A DNA stretch of 36,591 bases from Candidatus Kaiserbacteria bacterium (lineage in GTDB: Bacteria > Patescibacteriota > Minisyncoccia > Phycocordibacterales > UBA2100): the NCBI GenBank assembly GCA_019247335.1, contig JAFAPB010000084.1:1-36591 (forward strand), in the 5' to 3' direction. Shown in pieces: positions 30,821 through 36,591 of the stretch. Under the pieces are notes generated by a model. That model had not been told where the DNA came from and did not search any database. It saw only the letters and a program-made list of their open reading frames with translations. Each line of letters starts with the position of its first letter. The first letter of the stretch is position 1. The position numbers and the translations under genes are program-made.

Positions 30821-31621
30821 CTAGTTGATATCGGCCGCCACTTTCTCGATCAGCGCACTCAGCGACGCGCGATCCAAAGTGATGATTTTTTTCGTGCCAT
30901 AAGCGAGGTTCAGCTCCTTCATCAAGGTGCGTATGCTTTCGCGGGACTGAGCGAATTTCTTATTCTTCCCGAGGAAGTCCAGCACCGAGATCAGGACGCG
31001 GTTAGAGCGGCCCATGGCGCGTTCAAGGACCTGCTGATAGATATCCTGCGTTGAAAGCAGTACGCGGGTGTAATAGTAAGGATCTTTGTTCTTCAGGTCT
31101 CCGAAAAACTCAGGGTCTGACTCCCATGGTGCGTACGTCAGATGCGCTGCCCACCAAAGACGCGCGATAGCATGGCGGCGCAGATCGCGGTCGTTACCGC
31201 TTATGAACCAGTGTTCGAGTAGATAATTTATCGCCTTTGTCTTTTCCGCCGCATCTTTAAGATCCTTGTACGTTCCGTCGAGTCCCCAGCGTACGAGCGA
31301 ATACTTCCTGAATTCGACGTGGCTGAGATAAACCCAAAGGCGCGGATCCGATGCTTGCGTCTCATCAAGATTGCGATAGTGCTCATAGAGCGTAATCGCA
31401 TTATCTATGTCAGCTGATACGGGGTCGCTCTTCGGAGCTTTTAAGACCGGCGCTTTTGTCTGGAGCACGATAGTGGAAGGCAGAAGCTCTTTTTCTTTGG
31501 CCGGAAAAGATTCTTTGAAGTAGCTCTCAAGGGAAGCACCCGAGCGCAGCTCGTTCCGCATGTGCTCGACTACGTCGCGCCTATATATCTTCTGTGCAAG
31601 AGGTTTAGTCATAGATTTCAT
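30821..31621 (-). CDS. DUF6339-like protein
   Basis: A 266-residue, mostly helical protein. DPRLWVYLSHVEFRKY (about 92-107), ARLWWAAHLTYAPW (about 152-165) and the C-terminal VLLSTQDIYQQVLERAMGRSNRVLISVLDFL match what I recall of the DUF6339 family, often found beside restriction or ATPase genes; the assignment is from memory of the pattern. No catalytic motif can be read. The start (Met1 or Met4) overlaps the previous gene by 8-17 nt, so it is translationally coupled to the 280-residue protein. Confidence 0.65.
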   Translation of the reverse strand: MKSMTKPLAQKIYRRDVVEHMRNELRSGASLESYFKESFPAKEKELLPSTIVLQTKAPVLKAPKSDPVSADIDNAITLYEHYRNLDETQASDPRLWVYLSHVEFRKYSLVRWGLDGTYKDLKDAAEKTKAINYLLEHWFISGNDRDLRRHAIARLWWAAHLTYAPWESDPEFFGDLKNKDPYYYTRVLLSTQDIYQQVLERAMGRSNRVLISVLDFLGKNKKFAQSRESIRTLMKELNLAYGTKKIITLDRASLSALIEKVAADIN

Positions 31622-32447
31622 CGTCTGACATGCTGGTAAGCGTATCGATGCCCTTCAGGCTGCGGGTAGCCGGGTTATCGAGTATCCTCTGTGCCGCTTC
31701 GAATTCGTCCTTGTCCTCAAGGCTTTTTGCTTCGAGGATGGCAGCCAGTCGCCCGTACCAATTTGCTCCCTCATAGTCGGTCGAGTTTCTGATCTTGTAG
31801 ATAGCATCTACAAGCGTCGGGAAGACGATAGAGCCGTGCAGGATGCCTTGGGCAGCTTTCTGTCCGCGAACTTCAAGGTAATTTTTCCAGTCCGCCTTGG
31901 AGAGTACGACGGTTATTTTTTCCTGATCGTAATCTATCTGCATCGGCCCCTCATGGTGGAAGCCTTCGGTAATCGACATGAATGACGATACCGGCGGACG
32001 GAGAGGATCGAAGCTCTTCTCTGCGACGAAAGACGAGTATCCTCCGACCGCCAGCACGTCTCCGGCATCTACATCGAACGTCGCGCCTTCGTAATCAGCA
32101 TGCGGTTCTGTCGGCCGGTATCCTTTAATGTCTTGATCAGCGCAGATATAGAATCCGACCGTGACTCTTTCGCGCAGGGACTTTGCCGGTATGGAGAAGC
32201 GCTCGTTGGCGTTGCGCGTAGAAAAGCTCTTGCGGAAGAAAGTGCTTCGGCACTCTACTTCAGCAATGAACGACGCCCTTCCTTTTTTAATCAGCTCCTC
32301 GATGCCTGAATTTTTAAGTCCGAACGTAGGATTGAGGATGACTTCTTCTCTCCCAAGCTCGTATGGAAACTCCACTTTGAAGAATCCTCCGAGGTCGTCC
32401 CCGTTGCCGAGCACAGGATGAGGATATGATTTCGAATTAACCTTCAT
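31605..32447 (-). CDS. Conserved protein of unknown function, ATPase partner
   Basis: A 280-residue protein I do not recognise. Residues 1-150 are rich in beta strands, with G-x-F-x-V-E-F and a V-x-x-x-F-Y-I-C-A segment, and resemble a beta-sandwich. The second half is helical, ending with an acidic tail (SMSDDEIYD). No nuclease or helicase motif is visible. It overlaps the ATPase gene by 11 nt and the DUF6339-like gene by 17 nt, which makes a stoichiometric partner of one or both plausible. Confidence 0.6.
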   Translation of the reverse strand: MKVNSKSYPHPVLGNGDDLGGFFKVEFPYELGREEVILNPTFGLKNSGIEELIKKGRASFIAEVECRSTFFRKSFSTRNANERFSIPAKSLRERVTVGFYICADQDIKGYRPTEPHADYEGATFDVDAGDVLAVGGYSSFVAEKSFDPLRPPVSSFMSITEGFHHEGPMQIDYDQEKITVVLSKADWKNYLEVRGQKAAQGILHGSIVFPTLVDAIYKIRNSTDYEGANWYGRLAAILEAKSLEDKDEFEAAQRILDNPATRSLKGIDTLTSMSDDEIYD

Positions 32448-34311
32448 AGTTTTCTATTCCGAGCGTGTATTTCCGGCTAGAAGAGAGGCGCACAACGATC
32501 TTAACCGCCTTGCCGCTCTCTATGACAAGCCCCTTGATAAGAGAATCGCCGATTTCGTACCGCTCTCCTGACTTAACATCTGTCGCGGATTCAATCTCTA
32601 TCGGATAACTGCCGTCATCGCCGACCGCGACAAGCCGGATTGCTCCTTCGCAATCTTCGCGCCCGGTGATAGCGAGGAGGTATTCAAGGCCTTTCTTGCT
32701 GCTCTGCGCGAAGCTGCGAAAGCTGATCGATGAAGTGCTGATGCGTGCACCTTCTTTTCCTTCTCCTTCCGGTCCAGTAGCGCGGCCACGTGGTCCCTTA
32801 CCGGGGCCTTCGGGCGGCGTTGGTGTGACTGCGCCTTGCTGCTTGTTTGTAACGACGCTCTTTCTGATAACGGTTTCTATTTCTCCGTTCTCCGCGTCTT
32901 TGTCTGCGCCGATTTCGCGTCCCGATTCCTCGCTGCTCGAAAGCCCCGTCTCTTCATATGCTTCCCCGAGATTCGAGGGGAGATAGTCGCGGTCTTCGCT
33001 GTCTGGTAGGTAGCGGTCCAGACCCGGAATGTCCTGTGGCTCGCTCGTGAGCGAATCTCCCATGCTTTTGAGGGATTTTTTCATAAAGATATCCAGCTCT
33101 CGCAAAGCGACGGGGCCGGTCGCAGCGCGATCCTTATCCCACTTATCGTGCTGCGGGGGTTCCAAATCGCGCAGGAGTTCGTTGCCGCGATCGTTATCGC
33201 ATATCATCACGCCAGCATAGGGTTCTCTGAGCACGCGGTAGGCTTTTTCCTGCACTACCATCTTGGGCTTGCGAGCCATCATGACGCGCCCTGGGTAGCT
33301 GTCGTCTTTGCGGACCCACAAAGTGACTTTTCCTAGATGCTTCAGTTCTTCCTCGAAAGTGCTGCTTGGATTAGTAACTGCTTCGTAGAAGCATCGCGCA
33401 TCCTGCGCGTCGTATTCTTCCAAACACTTGCGCAGGGTGTCTTTTGTGATGCGGATATCCGAGCCGTCGCGCACTATCACCTCCAGCGTGCCGTGGTGTA
33501 TCGCAAGCCAGAAGTTGTCGAGCACTGACCGTATGAGTTTGTGCTCCCAATCTCCTCCGGATTTGTAGCCAAGTACGAAGATGTCGGTGCCTCGCTCTTC
33601 TCGCTTGAACATCTGTGGAACGAGGCTGCTTTTCCGCACAGCGTTGTATCCGTTGATTCCGTAGAAGCCGATTCCGCGACGCACATCGCGCTCGTCATCA
33701 TGATGGCTTACGAGGCGGGCTTTTCCTTGAAAGACCAGTTCGTTCTTGTCGTTGATGCTGGAATAGAAGACTGTGCGCAATGCAGACGCTGCAATCGGAG
33801 CACCTTTGCCGATTCCGAACGAGCCGCCCTTCACTCCTTTGGGAGAGCTGGTGCCCGCGGCTTTGACGAGGCGGTACCAATTGCCGTTAACATCGTCGTC
33901 GGATCCGAAAAGTCCCTTTGTATTGAAATCGCTTATCTTCAGTATCGGTATCGTCTTGCCTTTAAGAAGTGAGATGGCAGCTTTGAAAAATATCTCGGCT
34001 TTCTCTTGTCCTTTTACAAACGCGAGGCAGCGGCTCATGCGGCTAGCAAGCTCTTCATGGCCCGGAATAGTGGAGGTCGGTACAGAAAGCTTTTCGAACA
34101 CCACAGTTACCGGTGTGTCGTAGTCCAGGCGCGCATCGACCGCGTTCTGGATCGCCTCACGGGCTATGAAACGCTCGTGGTCTCCTTGGAAGTATTCAAG
34201 CTGCGAATCTGCGAAGCCGTCGTTCTCTCCGTGATCCGTCGTCGGAAAGTACCAGCACAGCGCGTCTGCGCTCTTTTTCTGCGATGCCGGCGCTTTCTTC
34301 TTTTTAGCCAT
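32437..34311 (-). CDS. GHKL ATPase (MORC/MutL-like) of a restriction-linked system
   Basis: A 624-residue protein with a Bergerat-fold ATPase. Motif N is REAIQNAVDAR (E52, N56, D59); motif G1 is ISDFNTKGL (D128, G133); motif G2 is GGSFGIGKGAP (162-172). An S5-like transducer follows (about 200-420), with SSINDKNELVFQGKARL. A Pro/Gly-rich, charged linker lies at about 480-530, then a C-terminal domain of about 90 residues. This resembles ATPases of the MORC/MutL-type defence systems (MzaA-like), but there is no Z1 or AIPR neighbour. ATG at 34311 is chosen; an upstream in-frame codon at 34425 lies inside the 71-residue gene. Confidence 0.85.
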   Translation of the reverse strand: MAKKKKAPASQKKSADALCWYFPTTDHGENDGFADSQLEYFQGDHERFIAREAIQNAVDARLDYDTPVTVVFEKLSVPTSTIPGHEELASRMSRCLAFVKGQEKAEIFFKAAISLLKGKTIPILKISDFNTKGLFGSDDDVNGNWYRLVKAAGTSSPKGVKGGSFGIGKGAPIAASALRTVFYSSINDKNELVFQGKARLVSHHDDERDVRRGIGFYGINGYNAVRKSSLVPQMFKREERGTDIFVLGYKSGGDWEHKLIRSVLDNFWLAIHHGTLEVIVRDGSDIRITKDTLRKCLEEYDAQDARCFYEAVTNPSSTFEEELKHLGKVTLWVRKDDSYPGRVMMARKPKMVVQEKAYRVLREPYAGVMICDNDRGNELLRDLEPPQHDKWDKDRAATGPVALRELDIFMKKSLKSMGDSLTSEPQDIPGLDRYLPDSEDRDYLPSNLGEAYEETGLSSSEESGREIGADKDAENGEIETVIRKSVVTNKQQGAVTPTPPEGPGKGPRGRATGPEGEGKEGARISTSSISFRSFAQSSKKGLEYLLAITGREDCEGAIRLVAVGDDGSYPIEIESATDVKSGERYEIGDSLIKGLVIESGKAVKIVVRLSSSRKYTLGIENYEG

Positions 34312-34312
34312 A

Positions 34313-34528
34313 TTAAAGTTTGAACTCCTTATCGCGGTTAGGGAAGCTGAACTTCGCTTTGGCCTCGCGCAGCTTCTTCTCCACTTCGGAAAAGATCTTG
34401 GCCACCTCTTCTTCGGTGTAATCATAGTGGCTGCGGTTGCCGCAGTTGCCGAGGATTTTGATCCGGCGAAGGAGTTCGTTGGTCCGCTTCGCAGCCAGCC
34501 TTTTAAAATTATCTCTTCGGTCGTCCAT
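34313..34528 (-). CDS. Small conserved protein, first gene of the defence operon
   Basis: A 71-residue protein, helical and charged. RRDNFKRLAAKRTNELLRRI is followed by LGNCGNRSHYDYTEEEVAKIFSEVEKKLREAK. This wording looks like a small family found in restriction-modification loci, for which I know no function; the tail could be a coiled coil. It starts about 3 nt after the predicted transcription start and ends 1 nt before the ATPase gene (TAATATG). Confidence 0.7.
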   Translation of the reverse strand: MDDRRDNFKRLAAKRTNELLRRIKILGNCGNRSHYDYTEEEVAKIFSEVEKKLREAKAKFSFPNRDKEFKL

Positions 34529-34537
34529 ATACGTCCG

Positions 34538-34567
34538 AATATATCATAGGCTGTTAAAATATGTCAA
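34538..34567 (-). promoter_or_regulatory. Near-consensus promoter of the six-gene defence operon
   Basis: TTGACA (34562-34567) and TATATT (34538-34543) with an 18-bp spacer; TGA precedes the -10, so it may act as an extended -10. The start near 34531 is only about 3 nt before the ATG, so the transcript is almost leaderless. Confidence 0.75.
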
Positions 34568-34610
34568 ATAGAGCAATATCTACACAAGAAACGCCTATAT
34601 TGTATTGAAA

Positions 34611-35018
34611 TTAAGGCTTAAGAAAGCGCTGTATTCTCGCTAGAGTCTGCTCGGGCTTTTTTACGAGTTCGTGGCCCCATACGCGCATGACCTTCCAGCC
34701 TTTCCTGCGGAGCGCGCGGCGATTCTTTGTATCTCTCGCGATATTGGATGCGATTTTTTCCCGCCAGTACTCTCTCGGGATTCGCCGACGCCATTGATCA
34801 AACTTGTAACCGTGCCAGAAATCGCCGTCGATGAAGACGGCGATTTTCTTTGAAGGGACCGCGATATCTGGTTTGCCGGGCACCTTGGAATAATGCCGCT
34901 GGAAGTGAATCCTATTCTTTCTGAGATGGGAGAATACTTTTTTCTCTATGCCCGTATTCTTCGCGCGTATGAGCGACATGATTTCGCTCCGCTTTTCCTT
35001 CGTGAATACATCGGCCAT
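34611..35018 (-). CDS. vsr: Vsr (very short patch repair) endonuclease
   Basis: A 135-residue PD-(D/E)xK-like nuclease. TKEKRSEIMSLIRAKNTGIE is the conserved N-terminal region; PGKPDIAVPSKKIAVFIDGDFWHG (D51 and FIDGDFWHG 62-70) is the catalytic and zinc/His region. Vsr nicks at T:G mismatches arising from deaminated 5-methylcytosine, protecting sites of the partner methyltransferase. It follows the C5 methyltransferase after 4 nt. Its end is followed by the AT-rich gap that holds the operon promoter. Confidence 0.94.
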   Translation of the reverse strand: MADVFTKEKRSEIMSLIRAKNTGIEKKVFSHLRKNRIHFQRHYSKVPGKPDIAVPSKKIAVFIDGDFWHGYKFDQWRRRIPREYWREKIASNIARDTKNRRALRRKGWKVMRVWGHELVKKPEQTLARIQRFLKP

Positions 35019-35022
35019 GGCC

Positions 35023-35991
35023 TCATGACTCTAATGCAATTCTGATATTTTCTGCGATACGCGAAATCACCGGAACGGTCACGGAGTTGCCGACCTGTTT
35101 ATAGAGATGCGACTTCGCTTGATTGGTAGGAAATTTGAATGATTCTGGAAAACCTTGCAGTCTTGCGCACTCGCGGGGCGTCAGTCTCCTGACTCCTTTT
35201 GCATCTCGAATGAGCGGTACGTTATGGCCTCCTGCCCCCATGCTTGCAGTCAGAGTCGGGGCCATGCCGTTCTTCAGTTCTCGCACGTAGATCCTGCGGT
35301 ATTGGTAAAAGCTATCGCGATTCTTCACGGCTTTCTTGATTCGCGTGTAGATTTCGCCGAATCTTTCGTCATAGTAGTGTTCGTCATCCACGTTCTTTTC
35401 GAGTATGTGGGACATTTTCTTCGTAAGCGGAATCTTGTCTGGAAAACGGAATTTCATAAGCGTTCTCGGAGATCGGAATGCAACGATATATATTCGCTCG
35501 CGGTTCTGCGGCACGTTGCCATGCGTCATGCTGTTCATTACCTCCGCCTTCATGTGGTACCCGGCTTTCAGCAGCTCTTCCTGTATGCGCTTGAACGTCT
35601 TTTCGTCGTCGTGATTTTTCAAGTGTTTTACGTTTTCGAGGAATACCGCCCGTGGCTTTCTCTTCTTTAGGATCTCGATGACATTAAAGAGTAGGTTGCC
35701 TCTGTTAGCGTCAGCAAATCCTTTTTTATTTCCCGCGACAGAAAAGGGCTGGCAAGGAAATCCTCCGAGGAGGATGTCGAATTTTTTGGGTATCTTCTTC
35801 ATGCCTCTTTCCGCCGTTACTTTGATCAGGCTCGTGTCGTCGATTTCTCCGTAGTTCAGCCGGTATGTCGCAGCTGCGTTTTTATCAAAATCGTTAGAGT
35901 AGATGGTCTCAAAGCCAGCCGACTCGAAGCCGATGCGAATACCGCCGATGCCGGCGAAAAGATCTATTGCCTTCAGCTTTTTCTGATTCAT
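35023..35991 (-). CDS. DNA (cytosine-5) methyltransferase
   Basis: A 322-residue C5-MTase with all core motifs: AIDLFAGIGGIRIGFE (I), GGFPCQPFSVAG with catalytic C80 (IV), FLENVKHL (VI), QNRERIYIV (VIII), RRLTPRECARLQGFP (IX) and YKQVGNSVTVPV (X). The region between VIII and IX is the target recognition part; the site cannot be read. No conventional restriction enzyme gene lies beside it; Vsr and the ATPase operon do. Start ATG 35991 is chosen over 36042, which lies in the recombinase gene. Confidence 0.96.
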   Translation of the reverse strand: MNQKKLKAIDLFAGIGGIRIGFESAGFETIYSNDFDKNAAATYRLNYGEIDDTSLIKVTAERGMKKIPKKFDILLGGFPCQPFSVAGNKKGFADANRGNLLFNVIEILKKRKPRAVFLENVKHLKNHDDEKTFKRIQEELLKAGYHMKAEVMNSMTHGNVPQNRERIYIVAFRSPRTLMKFRFPDKIPLTKKMSHILEKNVDDEHYYDERFGEIYTRIKKAVKNRDSFYQYRRIYVRELKNGMAPTLTASMGAGGHNVPLIRDAKGVRRLTPRECARLQGFPESFKFPTNQAKSHLYKQVGNSVTVPVISRIAENIRIALES

Positions 35992-36001
35992 AGTCGGTAG
36001 G

Positions 36002-36591
36002 CTAATTATAGCGGGTTTCAATGTTTTCCGCTGCGGGGACATCTATGGTGACTATGCCCCTAGTAATCTTGATCTTCGACCTGAAGCATCCCATCAACTC
36101 CCGCTTCTCCTGATCCGTCCCTTCCTTTAGCGTGTATTTCGCATAGGTTCGTAGATCCACTTCTTCGTGCGCTGTTTTTGACCCAGAGAATCCGAGCACA
36201 CCGCGCTGGAACTTATTGAACCGTCGCAGCTCCTCCTCGAACTTGTGCTGCATGCCCAGATTGTTGAAGTCGATCTGATCGAGTGCCTGTATCAGCTGGT
36301 CGACCAGTTCTTCTTCGCGCAGATATGTGTTCTTGCAGTGCAGATCGCGCGCGCGACCGCACCCATAGTAGATGTACTTCGCCATGGTGCCATCCTTCAG
36401 TTGCTTGTACTTCTCTTCTGCGCTGAACATCGATCCGCATAGACCACAAGTGATGAGCTTCGTGAACGAGAACTCATGCGTCTGCCGCACGATGCTGTCG
36501 CGTTTCAACTGTTCCTGCACCTTGTCGAACAACTCCTTGGAAATCAATGGTTCGTGCTTGCCGTTGTACCAGTTGCCGCTCTTCTTCGGGA
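36002..36591 (-). CDS. Large serine recombinase, C-terminal part (5' end outside window)
   Basis: The frame runs off the right edge, so about 196 C-terminal residues are visible. NGKHEPLISKELFDKVQEQL is the conserved domain start after the catalytic part; ITCGLCGSMFSAEEK, then YYGCG and LHCKN, form the recombinase zinc beta-ribbon (C-x-x-C, C-x-6-C). A coiled-coil-like helix and basic tail follow. Such enzymes integrate and excise elements by serine recombination. It lies 10 nt before the methyltransferase and probably moves this island. Confidence 0.88.
   Translation of the reverse strand, partial: PKKSGNWYNGKHEPLISKELFDKVQEQLKRDSIVRQTHEFSFTKLITCGLCGSMFSAEEKYKQLKDGTMAKYIYYGCGRARDLHCKNTYLREEELVDQLIQALDQIDFNNLGMQHKFEEELRRFNKFQRGVLGFSGSKTAHEEVDLRTYAKYTLKEGTDQEKRELMGCFRSKIKITRGIVTIDVPAAENIETRYN
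36005..36010 (-). promoter_or_regulatory. Candidate -10 of the methyltransferase-vsr pair
   Basis: TATAAT, in the last codons of the recombinase gene, 13 nt before the methyltransferase ATG. No good -35 was found, so this could be chance. Confidence 0.3.

Larger units (their letters stand above)
28901..36591 (-). mobile_element. Putative integrated defence island downstream of tRNA-Ser (right end outside window)
   Basis: Nine genes on one strand run from the tRNA-Ser 3' side to a large serine recombinase at the right edge. The content is methyltransferase, Vsr, GHKL ATPase operon and CD-NTase pair. Base composition is visibly lower in GC than the flanking core genes. The left boundary at the tRNA is inferred; I see no attachment-site repeat, and the right boundary lies outside. 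Confidence 0.6.

Noticed and set aside
28901-36591. A conventional type II restriction enzyme or CBASS Cap2/Cap3 accessory genes in the island
   Set aside because: None of the visible genes carries their motifs; the only nuclease signature is Vsr, and no E1/E2- or JAB-type protein was seen.
1-36591. CRISPR array or insertion sequence
   Set aside because: I saw no regularly spaced direct repeats, no Cas genes and no transposase motifs in the window.

Overview
The window looks like a stretch of a Candidate Phyla Radiation (Patescibacteria, probably Parcubacteria-like) chromosome. This is inferred from small compact genes with 1-4 nt spacings, no rplA next to rplK, a eukaryote-type IleRS, type IV pilus genes (pilM-N-O), small membrane proteins typical of these lineages, scavenging rather than biosynthetic functions, and tRNA genes with no encoded CCA. 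GC is high in the left and middle parts and visibly lower from about 29 kb to the right end. I ran no searches: assignments rest on motifs I can read in the translations.

Layout. 1-9188 (minus strand): a partial ATP-citrate-lyase-like ATP-grasp subunit, a GNAT protein, recO, ileS, a HAD protein, argS, tmk, rplK, nusG and secE, transcribed leftward from a promoter near 9250. 9279-11777 (minus): ArsR regulator, SIMPL protein, small membrane protein, DUF2127 protein and a PAP2-type phosphatase. 11800-14163 (plus): DedA protein, glycosyltransferase and a Tat-signal alpha/beta hydrolase, diverging from the PAP2 gene. 14157-18001 (minus): glycosyltransferase, unknown protein, tRNA-His, DUF4383 protein, DUF2914 membrane protein and a PduO-type cobalamin adenosyltransferase. 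18088-20127 (plus): a secreted protein, an XRE regulator/ImmA-IrrE peptidase pair and a 55-residue protein, followed by what looks like a recombinase remnant and tRNA-Leu, so probably an old accessory insertion. 20672-22197: rplS and a Ca2+/H+ antiporter. Then tRNA-Arg, tRNA-Val, the pilM-N-O operon, a MetRS-type tRNA-binding protein and ruvX. 25986-28684 (minus): a tight operon of a ZnT9-like cation transporter, riboflavin kinase, a DMT-family transporter and an archaeal-type FAD synthetase, which together look like a flavin uptake and FAD synthesis unit. tRNA-Ser follows.

The accessory island runs from tRNA-Ser (28816-28900) past the right edge. All its genes are on the minus strand: a large serine recombinase (5' end outside the window), a C5-cytosine methyltransferase and Vsr endonuclease, then a six-gene operon behind one near-consensus promoter. 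That operon encodes a 71-residue protein, a GHKL (MORC/MutL-like) ATPase, a 280-residue protein of unknown function, a DUF6339-like protein, a membrane-anchored putative effector and a CD-NTase with a C-terminal AGS-C-like sensor. The last two form a minimal CBASS-like pair, but they sit at the 3' end of the ATPase operon with no gap. The most interesting hypothesis here is that a restriction-linked GHKL ATPase module and cyclic-nucleotide signalling form one composite defence system.

A second genome-level signal: at least eleven genes have a -10-like hexamer 6-9 nt upstream of the start codon and no Shine-Dalgarno sequence, which suggests frequent leaderless transcription.
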